DNA of 64,000 nucleotides from an uncultured Algibacter sp. (GCA_947502405.1 CANMZT010000006.1:1-64000); one strand, 5' to 3'; shown: positions 34,277-44,222, numbered from the stretch's first letter. Notes: a model not told the origin generated them from the letters alone. Made by a program: numbers and translations.

Positions 34277-35216
34277 CTAGACGTCTGATAATGTCTTTTG
34301 TAGGCAAAATTTTTGTGGTATGCTCTATACTTGGTCCAGCTACCCAAACGGTTTTGTAAGTTGCTTTTGTAGCTGCATTTTTAGTAGCATTCATTCCAAT
34401 AGAAAAACGAATCATTTTTACCCACTTTTTTAGTTTCTTATTCTTGTTTAAAACAGATTCTAACCAAGTTTGCTTTGTGCCTATTTTTTGAACATATGGC
34501 GTGTTAATTACAGTACACGGTGTTCCAGAAATACGTTCTGTCATCACAATATCATCAGCACCATAATCCACACAGGCTTGCTTATATTCATCTGTAACAT
34601 TGGCCTCCTCTGATGCTATAAACGGACTCCCTACTGATACACCTTCAGCGCCATAACTTAACATCTTATCAATATCAGCTTTACAACCAACGCCACCAGC
34701 AGAAATAACAGGAATATTACAGTTGGAACTTAATTCTTTAATTAAATCTTCTGGTGATAAATTTCCTCGGTGTCCTCCAGCTTCATTATTCACTGCAATA
34801 ATGGCATCAGCTCCTAAGCCTTCAACTTTTTTTGCGAATTTTAAATCTGTTACATCACAAAATACTTTTATGCCAACCGCATGCGCTTGATTTATAGTTT
34901 CCTCTGGACTACCTAAAGAAGTAATAATAAAATCGCAACCTTCTTCACAAATCACTTCTAATTGCCCCTTATATTTTACGTTGGATTTGTTTACAATTAA
35001 ATTAAATCCAAATGAGCCTCCTTCTGGTTTTGCTGCCTTTAATTCTCGTAAAGCTACTTTTAGTTCATCTAAAGTTCTGTAATTTAAAGCTGGAATACAT
35101 CCCGCTATACCGCCATACATAGCCTCTTTAACCATAGCTACATTAGAGACTAAAAACATAGGCGCTTGAATAATTGGATATTTAATATTTAAGAGTGTTG
35201 TTAGTTTGGTTTGCAT
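34269..35216 (-). CDS. NAD(P)H-dependent flavin oxidoreductase, nitronate monooxygenase/FabK-like
   Basis: I start at the ATG at 35216 (MQTKLTTLLNIKYPIIQAPM), giving 315 residues; the longer frame runs into the promoter. The TIM-barrel FMN signature is present: PIIQAPMFLVSN, GCDFIITSLGSP, AVNNEAGGHRGN, and PVISAGGVGCKADIDKML with the phosphate-binding YGAEGVSVGSPFIAS. The family includes nitronate monooxygenases and FabK enoyl-ACP reductases; the sequence alone does not decide. Its promoter carries an 18-bp perfect palindrome related to one upstream of the PepSY-like gene across the efflux operon. Confidence 0.85.
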   Translation of the reverse strand: MQTKLTTLLNIKYPIIQAPMFLVSNVAMVKEAMYGGIAGCIPALNYRTLDELKVALRELKAAKPEGGSFGFNLIVNKSNVKYKGQLEVICEEGCDFIITSLGSPEETINQAHAVGIKVFCDVTDLKFAKKVEGLGADAIIAVNNEAGGHRGNLSPEDLIKELSSNCNIPVISAGGVGCKADIDKMLSYGAEGVSVGSPFIASEEANVTDEYKQACVDYGADDIVMTERISGTPCTVINTPYVQKIGTKQTWLESVLNKNKKLKKWVKMIRFSIGMNATKNAATKATYKTVWVAGPSIEHTTKILPTKDIIRRLVS

Positions 35217-35235
35217 AGTGTAGTATCGATTTATA

Positions 35236-35266
35236 CAAATATAATAAATATTATGCATGCATAATA
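35236..35266 (-). promoter_or_regulatory. Promoter with 18-bp perfect palindrome upstream of the flavin oxidoreductase
   Basis: The palindrome tattatgcatgcataata occupies 35249-35266. The -7 box TATATTTG (minus strand, 35243-35236) follows 5 nt downstream and 20 bp before the ATG. The position between the -33 and -7 regions suggests an operator. Confidence 0.6.
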
Positions 35267-35307
35267 AAAACCCCTGTTTATGAAGAATCTGTGATTAACT
35301 TTTGTAA

Positions 35308-37029
35308 TCAATTAAAAGTGTGCTCTACTCTACCACAGTTTAACATGGTATCTCCAAAATATGGATTTAAAACTTTACTATCTAAACTTAACCAACTACC
35401 TCCAGTAAAATCATCTACACAATCACAATGTTGTACAAAAACTTTTGATTCTAAGTTTTTAATTTGCGAAAAAATTGAAATAAGATAATCTGATAATGGT
35501 TTAAAAGCTTTTCGTTGGCTTTTAAGCGTTTTGGCATTGCTTATATTGTTTAAATTTTTTTGGATTACATGGAACTCTTTACCATCATTAGTGGTAGATT
35601 TCAATAGCTTTTTTATTTCATCTTCAAATACTTTGGCTTTATTACCAGTTTCTGAAAAATCTGATTTAATCAAAGCATCCTTTAAATCTATATAGTATTT
35701 TAGCAAGGTTTTAAAACTATCCTCTGAATGCGCACTTAAATGAAATTTTACAGTTTTTCCTTTTAAATCTTTTTCATCGTTATGATGATTCATCATAGGT
35801 TCATTTTCAGACATAGACATCATTGACTTTTTCCCTCCAAGTTCAGCTGTAGCGTCAACTGTAAAAGCACCGTTAGTTACAATCATATCACCTTCTGAAA
35901 CACCATCTAAAACCTCATAGTAATCTCCAATTCGTTTTCCTAGTTTTACTTCTGTCATTTCAAATATAGACTTGTCTTTAAAAGGTTTTAAGTATACAAC
36001 CGATCGTGTACCTGTCCATAAAACCGCAGATTTTGGAATATTAACTATGTTACTGCTAGACACTCTTGACCCTAATTGCGCTGTAACAAACATACCTGGT
36101 TTTAATGTTCCTTCTTTATTATCTAAAACAACACGTATATTTACTGTACGACTTAATTCATCCATTATTGGTTCTATAAAATCTATTTTAGCTTTAATAA
36201 GTTTTTGACTTGCACCTCTGACTAAAACTTCAATATCATCACCCTTTTTTAAGCCGTTTAATTGATTTTCGTAACAATCAAAAACCGCCCAAACTTTTCT
36301 TAAATCAGAGGTCTTAAAAATAGCATCACCTTCCTTATAAAAATCACCTTCTCTAGCTATTACGTCTGTAATTGTTCCAGAAACATCAGCGTAAATAGGA
36401 AAAGTGTCTATAGTTTTTCCTGTTGAAATAATTGAGTCTATCAGGACATCTGGCACTTTCCATAATCCATCAGAATTTCTAGCGGCTATAAATAATCTTT
36501 CGTGTGTTTTACGGTATTTTACAGAATTTAAAAACTCGTCTTGTGCTGGAATGAGTTCTGGTGAATAAATAATTCCTATTTTTTGCCCTTTGTAAACTTT
36601 TTTACCCACATAATTAGTATATAATTTCTCAATTCTTCCATTAAAAATGGATGTTTGTATACCATCTGTTTTGGTATTGGTAATAATTTTTCCCGATAAT
36701 GTTGTACTTGAATTTTCATTTATACCCGAACCAATAGTAAAAGTTTCTATACTAGCAAGAGTTATTGCATCTTCAGACATTTCAAATTGAGATTCAGATA
36801 AATCTGCATTTTGATTTGAAACATAAACTAAATCCATGGCACATAATGGGCATTTACCTTCACTTTCATTTTGTACTTTTGGATGCATAGAACATGTCCA
36901 GCTTCCAGTATTAGCTGTTTTATCCTCTTTTTGGTTAGATATAGAATCGCTATCAGACCCAAAAAATAGATACCCTAAAAACAAACCAATTAATAAAATG
37001 ATTATATATGAGACTATTTTTTGTTTCAT
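35308..37029 (-). CDS. Heavy-metal RND efflux periplasmic adaptor (CusB-like) with metal-binding and DUF3347 domains
   Basis: This 573-residue adaptor has an N-terminal membrane anchor (IVSYIIILLIGLFLGYLFF). A Cys-rich heavy-metal-binding domain follows (WTCSMHPKVQNESEG and CPLCAMDLVYV, about 46-70). Next comes the adaptor core with lipoyl/barrel and hairpin segments (ADVSGTITDVIAREGDFYKE and VWAVFDCYENQLNGLKKGD). The last 150 residues resemble DUF3347 (GGSWLS, NPYFGDTMLNCG). It links the inner-membrane pump to an outer-membrane channel and may pass on Cu(I)/Ag(I). It starts 1 nt after the cusA-like stop. No outer-membrane factor gene is next to it. Confidence 0.92.
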   Translation of the reverse strand: MKQKIVSYIIILLIGLFLGYLFFGSDSDSISNQKEDKTANTGSWTCSMHPKVQNESEGKCPLCAMDLVYVSNQNADLSESQFEMSEDAITLASIETFTIGSGINENSSTTLSGKIITNTKTDGIQTSIFNGRIEKLYTNYVGKKVYKGQKIGIIYSPELIPAQDEFLNSVKYRKTHERLFIAARNSDGLWKVPDVLIDSIISTGKTIDTFPIYADVSGTITDVIAREGDFYKEGDAIFKTSDLRKVWAVFDCYENQLNGLKKGDDIEVLVRGASQKLIKAKIDFIEPIMDELSRTVNIRVVLDNKEGTLKPGMFVTAQLGSRVSSSNIVNIPKSAVLWTGTRSVVYLKPFKDKSIFEMTEVKLGKRIGDYYEVLDGVSEGDMIVTNGAFTVDATAELGGKKSMMSMSENEPMMNHHNDEKDLKGKTVKFHLSAHSEDSFKTLLKYYIDLKDALIKSDFSETGNKAKVFEDEIKKLLKSTTNDGKEFHVIQKNLNNISNAKTLKSQRKAFKPLSDYLISIFSQIKNLESKVFVQHCDCVDDFTGGSWLSLDSKVLNPYFGDTMLNCGRVEHTFN

Positions 37030-37030
37030 A

Positions 37031-40000
37031 TTATCTTGTTTTTATGTTATTAAAACTTATTTCTTTTTTCCAACAATACAACATCGGAACCACAAATAAT
37101 GTAATTAAAGCCATTATCATACCTCCAAGACACGGTATAGCCATTGGTAACATAATACTAGCGCCTTTGCCACTTGAAGTTAAAATTGGTAATAATGCTA
37201 GAATGGTTGTTGCGGTTGTCATTAAACAAGGACGTAATCGTTTTTTACCTGCCTCTAATACGTTTGCTCTGATCTCTAAAATACTTGTTGCAGGTTTAGC
37301 ATCGAAATTTTGTTTTAAATAAGTTGCCATAATTACACCATCATCAGTAGCAATACCAAATAATGCGATGAAACCTACCCAAACTGCCACACTCAAATTC
37401 ACAGTATTCATATGAAACAATTCTCGGAAATTCACTTCTCCAAAATTAAAATTCAAAAACCAAGGTTGCCCATAAAACCATATTAATATAAACCCTCCTG
37501 CAAAAGCAACTGCAATACCAGAAAATACTATAAAAGACGTTGTTATAGATTTAAATTGTAAATACAGTATTAATAAAATAATTACAAGGCATATTGGAAT
37601 AACAACGTTTAGTGTTTTTTGAGCATGTAAATGGTCCTGATAAGTTCCACTAAACTCAAAATTAACACCCATAGGTACTTTTAAGCCACCTTCATTAATT
37701 TGTTTTTCTATTTCCTGTTTTACTTTATTTACAACTGAAACTTCTGATAGTTCATTATTCTTATCAAAAATCACATAACTTACAATAAAACCATCTTCAC
37801 TCTTAATACTTTGTGGGCCTTTTTCATAACGAATAGAAACAAAATTATTTAACGGAACTTGTTCGCCATTTGGAACATCGATGAATATATTTTCTAAATC
37901 TTCAGGAGAGCTCCTTAATTCTCTAGGATATCTAACTCGTATGCCAAATGTTTCTCGGTTTTCAATAGTTTTTGAAATTATTTTTCCACCAACAGCAACC
38001 TCAATATTGTTTTGTATTTTATTTATGGATAGTCCATATTTTGCGATTTTTTCACGATCAATATCTAATAAAAGATAAGGTTTCCCTATAACTCTATCTG
38101 CAAAAACTGAGTTTTTAACAACACCTTCTGTTTGTTTTAAAACACGTTCTAAATCCAATCCAAACTTTTCTACATCCTCTAAATTTTGGCCTTTAATTTT
38201 TACTCCTAAATTACTTCGCATTCCAGTTTGAAGCATAACTAATCTAGTTTCAATAGGCTGAAGTTTTGGAGCTGACGTTACTCCCGGTAGTCTAGTTACT
38301 TTTGCTATCTCTTTCCATATATCATCTTCCCCTCTTATATGTTTTCTCCAGTTTCGGTAGTATTCACCATTGTTATCTGGTATTAATTCATGCTTTTTAA
38401 TACCTGAACCAAAATCAACAAACTTACCTGATCTAGTTTCAAATTTTCCATCATCATTCACCTTGAATTTTAATGGATTATTATTTTCATCCAAAATATA
38501 TTCTGTTTTGTATGATATTAAATTTTCATACATAGACATTGGTGCAGGATCCAGAGCTGAATTTACTCTACCTGCTTTACCAACAACATATTCAACTTCT
38601 GGTATAGAGGCTACAGCAATATCCAATTTCTTGAGTACTTCAATATTTTCAGTAACACCAGCATGCGGAAGTGATGTTGGCATTAACAGAAAATCTCCTT
38701 CTTCTAATCGAGGCATAAATTCCTTACCAGAATTTAGAAATATCATAAACCCTAAAAAAACTACAAATACAGGAACACTAATAGCAATTTTTTTATGTTC
38801 AAGTATCCATTTTAAAAGTTTTTCATAATATTTACTAAAAATATAAAAAGGCAATATAACAGAGACTAAAAGGCATACTACAAACAAAAGATTTCCAAAC
38901 CAACCCATACCAAAACCTAGTGGTCGCCAGTATAGTGCCAATAATAGGGAAACAGCCAGAACCACAGCTCCAAGTATTAAATATTTGTATTGGTTATTAT
39001 TAACTATGTTTTTGTAAGAAGCTAGAGCTATAAAACCAAATAATAAAGCAATTCCACCTGCCCATAATCCTGAAAATAAAGCTATAATCCCTAAAATAGA
39101 AATGATGATTTCTAGAATATAATAATGAGTTCTTGTCTTTTTCTTTTTTAATAAAACAGCTGCTATAGTAGGTATAACAAATAAAGTAATTAGTATAGCA
39201 GAAAATAATGCTGCTGTTTTAGTGAACGCCAAAGGTGTAAATAATTTTCCTTCAATACCAGTTAATGCAAATACTGGTATAAAACTTATTATAGTTGTTA
39301 ATCCAGCTGTTACAATAGCCCCAGAAACTTCTTTACTAGCATCTAGAACTAAAGATTTTAAAGGTTTTTCCGGAAACTTCTGCTGGAGCCTTATTATATT
39401 TTCAGACAGAATTATACCCATATCCACTATAGTCCCAATGGCTATTGCTATTCCAGAAAGTGCTACAATGTTTGCCTCTACTTTAAACAATTTCATGATA
39501 ATAAATACTGCCAAAATTGTTAGCGGTAATAATCCAGATATTAAAAGTGCTACTTTTAAATTTCTAAGCATAATAATAACTATCAAAATAGTTATTAAAA
39601 CTTCTAACCATAGTGCTTTGCTTAATGTATTTAATGAGGCTTTAATTAGGTTTGAGCGATCATAAAAAGGAACTATTTCAAGTTTAGAAACTGTACCATC
39701 ACTGAGTGTTTTTTCTGGTAAACCATTACTTATCTTTTTTATTGTTTCCTTTATATTATCAGTTATTTGCATTGGATTTTCACCCTGAGTAACAGTAATA
39801 ACACCTCCTACTACTTCTGCGCCACCCTTATCTAAGACACCTCTTCTGGGAGCAGGACCAATACTAACATTAGCAATATCTTTTATAAAAATTGGTGTGT
39901 AATCATTAGATACAATGCTAGTGTTTTCTATGTCTTCCAAAGATTTAACATAGCCTAATCCGCGAACAAAGTACTCTACTTTATTAATTTCAACTGTTTG

Positions 40001-40711
40001 AGCTCCTATGTCTCTATTACTGTTTTTAACAGCTTGAACTACTTGTTCTAGACTTATTCCAAACTGACGCATTAATTCTGGATTAACATCAATTTGATAT
40101 TCTTTTACATAACCTCCTATAGAAGAAACTTCTGAAACACCTTCTGTAGCACTTAAATTATTCTTTACATAAAAATCTTGAATTGTTCGGAGTTCTTCTA
40201 AGTTCCATCCACCTGTTACCTCACCTTTTTTATTTCTACCTTCTAAGGTATACCAGAAAATTTGTCCTAATGCTGTTGCATCTGGTCCTAATCTTGGTTT
40301 TACTCCCTTGGGAAGAAGATTACTTGGAATAGCATTTAATTTTTCTAAAATTCTAGAACGTGACCAATAAAAATCTACGTCATCTTGAAAAATAACATAA
40401 ACCATAGAAACTCCTAACATTGAATTACTTCTCACAGATTTTACTCCTGAAATTCCTAATAAGTTTGAAGTTAAAGGAAATGTAATTTGATCTTCAATAT
40501 CTCGTGGAGATTGACCTCCCCATTCTGTAATAATAATTTGTTGATTCTCTCCTAAATTAGGAATAGCATCTACAGAAAGTTTATAATCAGATAAAAACGA
40601 GATTTTAGAATTGAATGGAGATATTACTATTCCAAAAAAAGTTATAAGAATAATAACGACAACTATAATTAGTTTATTTTCAACTAAATATTTAATGCTT
40701 TTATTAAACAC
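37031..40711 (-). CDS. Heavy-metal efflux RND transporter, CusA/CzcA family
   Basis: This 1226-residue inner-membrane pump starts at a GTG (40711). It shows the HME-RND plan: TM1 (IIVVVIILITFFGIVI), a porter domain with TEWGGQSPRDIEDQITFPL, TM2-6 with the TM4 charge D430 in AIGTIVDMGIILSEN, a second porter domain, and TM7-12. Between TM6 and TM7 (about 525-625) there is an extra segment with some four hydrophobic helices that explains the length above the usual 1040. Cu/Ag versus Zn/Co/Cd specificity cannot be settled; the neighbouring CusB-like adaptor with a CSMHP domain favours copper or silver. It is first in the two-gene operon. Confidence 0.93.
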   Translation of the reverse strand: MFNKSIKYLVENKLIIVVVIILITFFGIVISPFNSKISFLSDYKLSVDAIPNLGENQQIIITEWGGQSPRDIEDQITFPLTSNLLGISGVKSVRSNSMLGVSMVYVIFQDDVDFYWSRSRILEKLNAIPSNLLPKGVKPRLGPDATALGQIFWYTLEGRNKKGEVTGGWNLEELRTIQDFYVKNNLSATEGVSEVSSIGGYVKEYQIDVNPELMRQFGISLEQVVQAVKNSNRDIGAQTVEINKVEYFVRGLGYVKSLEDIENTSIVSNDYTPIFIKDIANVSIGPAPRRGVLDKGGAEVVGGVITVTQGENPMQITDNIKETIKKISNGLPEKTLSDGTVSKLEIVPFYDRSNLIKASLNTLSKALWLEVLITILIVIIMLRNLKVALLISGLLPLTILAVFIIMKLFKVEANIVALSGIAIAIGTIVDMGIILSENIIRLQQKFPEKPLKSLVLDASKEVSGAIVTAGLTTIISFIPVFALTGIEGKLFTPLAFTKTAALFSAILITLFVIPTIAAVLLKKKKTRTHYYILEIIISILGIIALFSGLWAGGIALLFGFIALASYKNIVNNNQYKYLILGAVVLAVSLLLALYWRPLGFGMGWFGNLLFVVCLLVSVILPFYIFSKYYEKLLKWILEHKKIAISVPVFVVFLGFMIFLNSGKEFMPRLEEGDFLLMPTSLPHAGVTENIEVLKKLDIAVASIPEVEYVVGKAGRVNSALDPAPMSMYENLISYKTEYILDENNNPLKFKVNDDGKFETRSGKFVDFGSGIKKHELIPDNNGEYYRNWRKHIRGEDDIWKEIAKVTRLPGVTSAPKLQPIETRLVMLQTGMRSNLGVKIKGQNLEDVEKFGLDLERVLKQTEGVVKNSVFADRVIGKPYLLLDIDREKIAKYGLSINKIQNNIEVAVGGKIISKTIENRETFGIRVRYPRELRSSPEDLENIFIDVPNGEQVPLNNFVSIRYEKGPQSIKSEDGFIVSYVIFDKNNELSEVSVVNKVKQEIEKQINEGGLKVPMGVNFEFSGTYQDHLHAQKTLNVVIPICLVIILLILYLQFKSITTSFIVFSGIAVAFAGGFILIWFYGQPWFLNFNFGEVNFRELFHMNTVNLSVAVWVGFIALFGIATDDGVIMATYLKQNFDAKPATSILEIRANVLEAGKKRLRPCLMTTATTILALLPILTSSGKGASIMLPMAIPCLGGMIMALITLFVVPMLYCWKKEISFNNIKTR

Positions 40712-41028
40712 TTTATTAAATGAGGCTTTGATTTCTATACAAATAAAATCTTATTAACTTAGATAATCAAAAAAATAGCTCTTAATAGTATCTTTTATTC
40801 GTCAAAGCACGCATAAAAAGAATCTCTTGCCGCACAAAAGCGTTTTCTGATAGGATATTAGCTTTATTTTACTAAAAATTAAATATTATTAAAGCATAAT
40901 AACTGATATTCAAATAGTTATATTTTAAATAATATTTAGTAGTGTTAAATGTCTGATTTTATGATATTTATCATTTTTTTGTTATGCACGCATAATTAAT
41001 TTTGTGATAGAAAAAATAATAATCTATC
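40712..41028. other. Divergent regulatory region of the efflux operon and the PepSY-like gene
   Basis: This 317-bp region holds the promoters of two divergent units. A near-palindrome, ttatgcacgcataa, lies at 40982-40995 directly before the plus-strand -7 box. A weaker partial copy (gcacgcataaa near 40808) lies on the efflux side. A near-consensus minus-strand -7 box (TTTATTTG, 40747-40740) lies before the cusA-like GTG. Confidence 0.55.
40982..41004 (+). promoter_or_regulatory. Promoter and operator-like palindrome of the PepSY-like gene
   Basis: The palindrome ttatgcacgcataa (40982-40995, one mismatched centre pair) is followed after 1 nt by TAATTTTG (40997-41004), a full TAnnTTTG box, 24 bp before the ATG. 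It matches the core of the palindrome at 35249-35266 at 13 of 14 positions. Confidence 0.6.
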
Positions 41029-41529
41029 ATGAAAAATTTATTCCTAGGTCTAATTTTTATTGGATTTGCCTTCCAAATTAATGCACAAGCTGTTGAGTTG
41101 CCTGAAACATTAATCTCAGTAAATTACAAATATTTAGATGCTGTAGATGTAGACCATGTTCCTAATCGTGTTAAAAAACTAGAAAAGGAAGTTTTAAACT
41201 ATAAAAACATAGAACAATCAAAACTTTACGATGATGAGCATGATACTTACACCGTATCCTTTTATGTTCCTGAAGGGAAAATAGTTGCCGCTTATGATGC
41301 TCAAGGAAAAATTATAAGAACTATTGAGAAATATAATAATGTAAGGTTACCATTGGTTGTTATGCAATCTATTTCTAAACGGTTTCCTAATTGGGGAATC
41401 GTTGAAGATGTCTATCTTATCAAATATCACTGTGATGATGACAACTTAAAACAGGAATATAAGGTGAAAATAAAAAATGAGAACGAAGTGCTCACAGTAA
41501 AAACCAACGAAAAAGGAGAGTTTATTTAA
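41029..41529 (+). CDS. Secreted PepSY-like protein
   Basis: This 166-residue protein has a signal peptide ending QINAQ. The mature part has two related halves of helix plus strands (VSFYVPEGKIVAAYDAQGKI, IRTIEKYNNVRLPLVVMQSI, FPNWGIVEDVYLIKYHCDDD, YKVKIKNENEVLTVKTNEKG), the plan of PepSY-like/BLIP-like periplasmic proteins common in flavobacteria (often wrongly labelled nicotinate-nucleotide adenylyltransferase). It is divergent from the metal-efflux operon and shares the palindrome, so a role in the periplasmic response to metal or other stress is possible. Confidence 0.7.
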   Translation: MKNLFLGLIFIGFAFQINAQAVELPETLISVNYKYLDAVDVDHVPNRVKKLEKEVLNYKNIEQSKLYDDEHDTYTVSFYVPEGKIVAAYDAQGKIIRTIEKYNNVRLPLVVMQSISKRFPNWGIVEDVYLIKYHCDDDNLKQEYKVKIKNENEVLTVKTNEKGEFI

Positions 41530-41532
41530 AAC

Positions 41533-42762
41533 TTAATCCTCAAATCTGTAATATCCAGTTTTTAAATAAGCTCCTTCCGGAAACCCAACAGGATGATCAA
41601 TATCATGTTGGGTTTTCAATTTTAATTTAAATGGTCGTTGCATTGACAATAACACCTGCTTATTAATATCAAAAAATGATTGCGCTTCAACTCTTGAAGA
41701 ACAAGAAGCCAAAACAAGAAGTCCTTTTTTTGAAGTTAATTTTACTCCTAGTTCAGCTAATTGGGCGTACTTTTTCTTAGCTAAATCAATTTCACTTGCT
41801 TGTTTTGCAAAACTTGGAGGATCGATAACTACAACATCAAAAGTAATTTTGTTTTTAATTAACTTTTTTAATTCTTTAAAAGCATCGCCTGCTATAGTTT
41901 TATGAGTTCCAGAATAGGAGTTTAACTTTCCGTTTTGTACCGCTATTTCTAAAGCTTGTTTACTTATATCTAAACTTGTAACTTCAGTAGCACTATTTGC
42001 TAATGCATGTACAGAAAAACCACCAGCATAACTGAATACATCCAACACTGTTTTTCCTTTACTCCACTCACCTACTTGTTTTCTGTTGGCACGATGATCT
42101 AAAAAATAGCCTGTTTTATGACCTTTGATAACGTTAGCCGAAAAGTTAACACCATGTTCTACAAATTCTACAACTTCATTTTCAAGTGTACCGTAAACTA
42201 CTTCTCCATTTTTTAGTTGATGTAGTTTTGATTTTTCTAGCCCCCTACTTAATCGAATAACTATAGTTTTTGCATTTGATGTTTCTTGCAAACTTGGAAT
42301 GATAGTTTCTAGATAAGGTAACCATATTTCAGAATAAATTTTTACTACCAAAACCAATGCATACATATCTGCAATTAACCCAGGAAACCCATCGTTTTCT
42401 CCAAATAATAAACGATAACTATTAGTGTTAGTTTTTAATAAGGAACTGCGTTTATTAAAAGCTTCCTTAATTTTTTTTTGAAAAAAAGCTGCATTTATTT
42501 CTACCCTATCAGTACCAGAGTGCAGCATTTTTATTCGGATTGGTGAATTCGAATCATACAAACCTAGACCAATAACCCTATTTTTATTTTTACTAAATAT
42601 AATGGCTAAATCTCCAGAAATTGCATCGTCATTTATTTTATTGATATTATTAGAAAATACCCAAGGGTGATCATGAACTACAAATTGTTCGCCTTTAGCA
42701 TTTAGTTTTACTGCTAATCGTTTAGGACTATAATTGGATGTTATCTGTGTTGAAAATGACAT
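41533..42762 (-). CDS. Class I SAM-dependent rRNA methyltransferase, RlmI-like
   Basis: This 409-residue protein has an N-terminal PUA domain (VVHDHPWVFSNNINKIND, AIIFSKNKNRVIGLGLYD) and a Rossmann methylase domain with VLDVFSYAGGFSVHALA (SAM motif I), TSLDISKQALEIA and the catalytic DPPSFAK. A Cys in LVLASCSSRV is the expected second element for cytosine-C5 methylation. The RlmI family methylates 23S rRNA C1962. It ends 4 bp from the convergent PepSY-like gene. A TACTTTTG -7 box (minus strand, 42787-42780) lies 18 bp before the start. Confidence 0.88.
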   Translation of the reverse strand: MSFSTQITSNYSPKRLAVKLNAKGEQFVVHDHPWVFSNNINKINDDAISGDLAIIFSKNKNRVIGLGLYDSNSPIRIKMLHSGTDRVEINAAFFQKKIKEAFNKRSSLLKTNTNSYRLLFGENDGFPGLIADMYALVLVVKIYSEIWLPYLETIIPSLQETSNAKTIVIRLSRGLEKSKLHQLKNGEVVYGTLENEVVEFVEHGVNFSANVIKGHKTGYFLDHRANRKQVGEWSKGKTVLDVFSYAGGFSVHALANSATEVTSLDISKQALEIAVQNGKLNSYSGTHKTIAGDAFKELKKLIKNKITFDVVVIDPPSFAKQASEIDLAKKKYAQLAELGVKLTSKKGLLVLASCSSRVEAQSFFDINKQVLLSMQRPFKLKLKTQHDIDHPVGFPEGAYLKTGYYRFED

Positions 42763-42888
42763 AGGTTATATGTATGTACCAAAAGTATTAGTTTTGTAGA
42801 TATTAAAAAATTATCAATACATCTTATTAAAAATGTACCTTATATTTTTTAAACACAAGGCGCATAAAAACCTGTTAATCAACACATT

Positions 42889-44064
42889 TCAGTGTTTTAT
42901 AACTTTTTTTATTACTTGGTTTTCTTCATTAAATATTTTGAAAAAGTACAAACCATCTGGTAAGTTAGAAATGTTAATCTTATTATCAATAAGCTCTAAC
43001 TTTTGTTTTACTTTTATTCCTTTAGCATCAAATACGTCAAATATATAAGAAGAATTAATGTTTGCAATAGTGATAATATCTTCTGCTGGGTTTGGAAATA
43101 TAGAGATGCCATTATACTTTTCAGCTTTAGTATGCAATACATTGTTTGCAAAAACTCTACTGCTGCCATTACTATAATTAAAATCTAACAATTCATCCCA
43201 AATAAAATCTATTGTATTTTGAAAATTGGCTTGTACCAATCCGTTCACGGTAATAGGGATTGTATATGTAGATGGGGCTTTCTCTTCATAAATTGCCATA
43301 TAAGTTATTAAACTTGCTAAGAAATAAAGTGTTGGCTCGCCATGAGGGGCGTTATCTTCATATAATTCTAAAATAGGTATTTGACTTAAGGGTGTATCAG
43401 TTAACAATTTACTTATTATTGGTCCAACAGGTATCATTCTAACATTCTCATTTGGACGTTCAGCTTGAACAAAATCTTGATAATCAACCCACCAGTTATG
43501 AAAGTCTCCAAGAGTATAATTATTATAGTTTTCAAACTCAGCCTCTGATGGTGGGAAACTTTCTCCCGTTATAAAACCAGCCATATCTGGCCAATTCTCA
43601 TAAATATATGTTACTGCATTCTCTTCTTGATTATCAATCCAGTCTACAATATCTAAAGTTGCAGATAAAGGTGATGTAGTTGGGTTTCCATGATAGTTAA
43701 CATTGGATGGTTGGTCTTGTGCAAAATTTGCAGCTGTTAATAAAATGGTATTAAAATTTGCATCTGTAAAATTCTCAGTATCTGAATCCCAAGCTGATGC
43801 CACTTCACTAAATCCCCATTGAGCTGTAGGTGGAAGATTTGCGTGTTGTGGTAAAAAGCCGTATTGTCCAGAAACTGAAACACTATGTTCTGCTTCTTGA
43901 GCTAATAAATGCAACCAGTGAGGTACTGTAGTTTCGTCAGAATCAGTGGCATGAACAATAAGACTATGTCCAAAAATATACATAGTTTTATCCTGTTGGG
44001 CTATTGTTCTATTAGTTATAACAAGACATAATAACACTAAAGCGAATTGTAGTAGGTTTTTCAT
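42889..44064 (-). CDS. Secreted protein with T9SS type A sorting domain, possibly SGNH-hydrolase-like
   Basis: This 391-residue protein has a signal peptide ending RTIAQ. It has an N-terminal domain beginning TMYIFGHSLIVHATDS, in which GHSL resembles the block I GxS of SGNH/GDSL hydrolases. The middle has many Asn/Trp/Asp residues (SNVNYHGNPTTSP, WWVDYQDFVQ). The C-terminal 75 residues are a type A sorting domain: ISIFPNPAEDIITIANINSS, FDVFDAKGIKVKQKL, ISNLPDGLYFFKIFNEENQ. It is exported by T9SS. The enzymatic role is a guess based on the GHSL motif only. Confidence 0.75.
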   Translation of the reverse strand: MKNLLQFALVLLCLVITNRTIAQQDKTMYIFGHSLIVHATDSDETTVPHWLHLLAQEAEHSVSVSGQYGFLPQHANLPPTAQWGFSEVASAWDSDTENFTDANFNTILLTAANFAQDQPSNVNYHGNPTTSPLSATLDIVDWIDNQEENAVTYIYENWPDMAGFITGESFPPSEAEFENYNNYTLGDFHNWWVDYQDFVQAERPNENVRMIPVGPIISKLLTDTPLSQIPILELYEDNAPHGEPTLYFLASLITYMAIYEEKAPSTYTIPITVNGLVQANFQNTIDFIWDELLDFNYSNGSSRVFANNVLHTKAEKYNGISIFPNPAEDIITIANINSSYIFDVFDAKGIKVKQKLELIDNKINISNLPDGLYFFKIFNEENQVIKKVIKH

Positions 44065-44222
44065 TGGGTAATGATTTTTTAAGATTTGATAATATAGCTA
44101 TAAAACAATTTACTTATATAATTTCCTACCTAGGTTTAAAAAAAAATACTATTAAAATGTTTTCATATTTTTATGAAAGCGTATTACTGGAACTTAAAAT
44201 ATTGACAAATTGTTTACTGAAC

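Noticed and set aside
41029-41529. Nicotinate-nucleotide adenylyltransferase
   Set aside because: Homologues are often labelled this way, but the protein has a signal peptide and a PepSY-like plan and lacks nucleotidyltransferase motifs.
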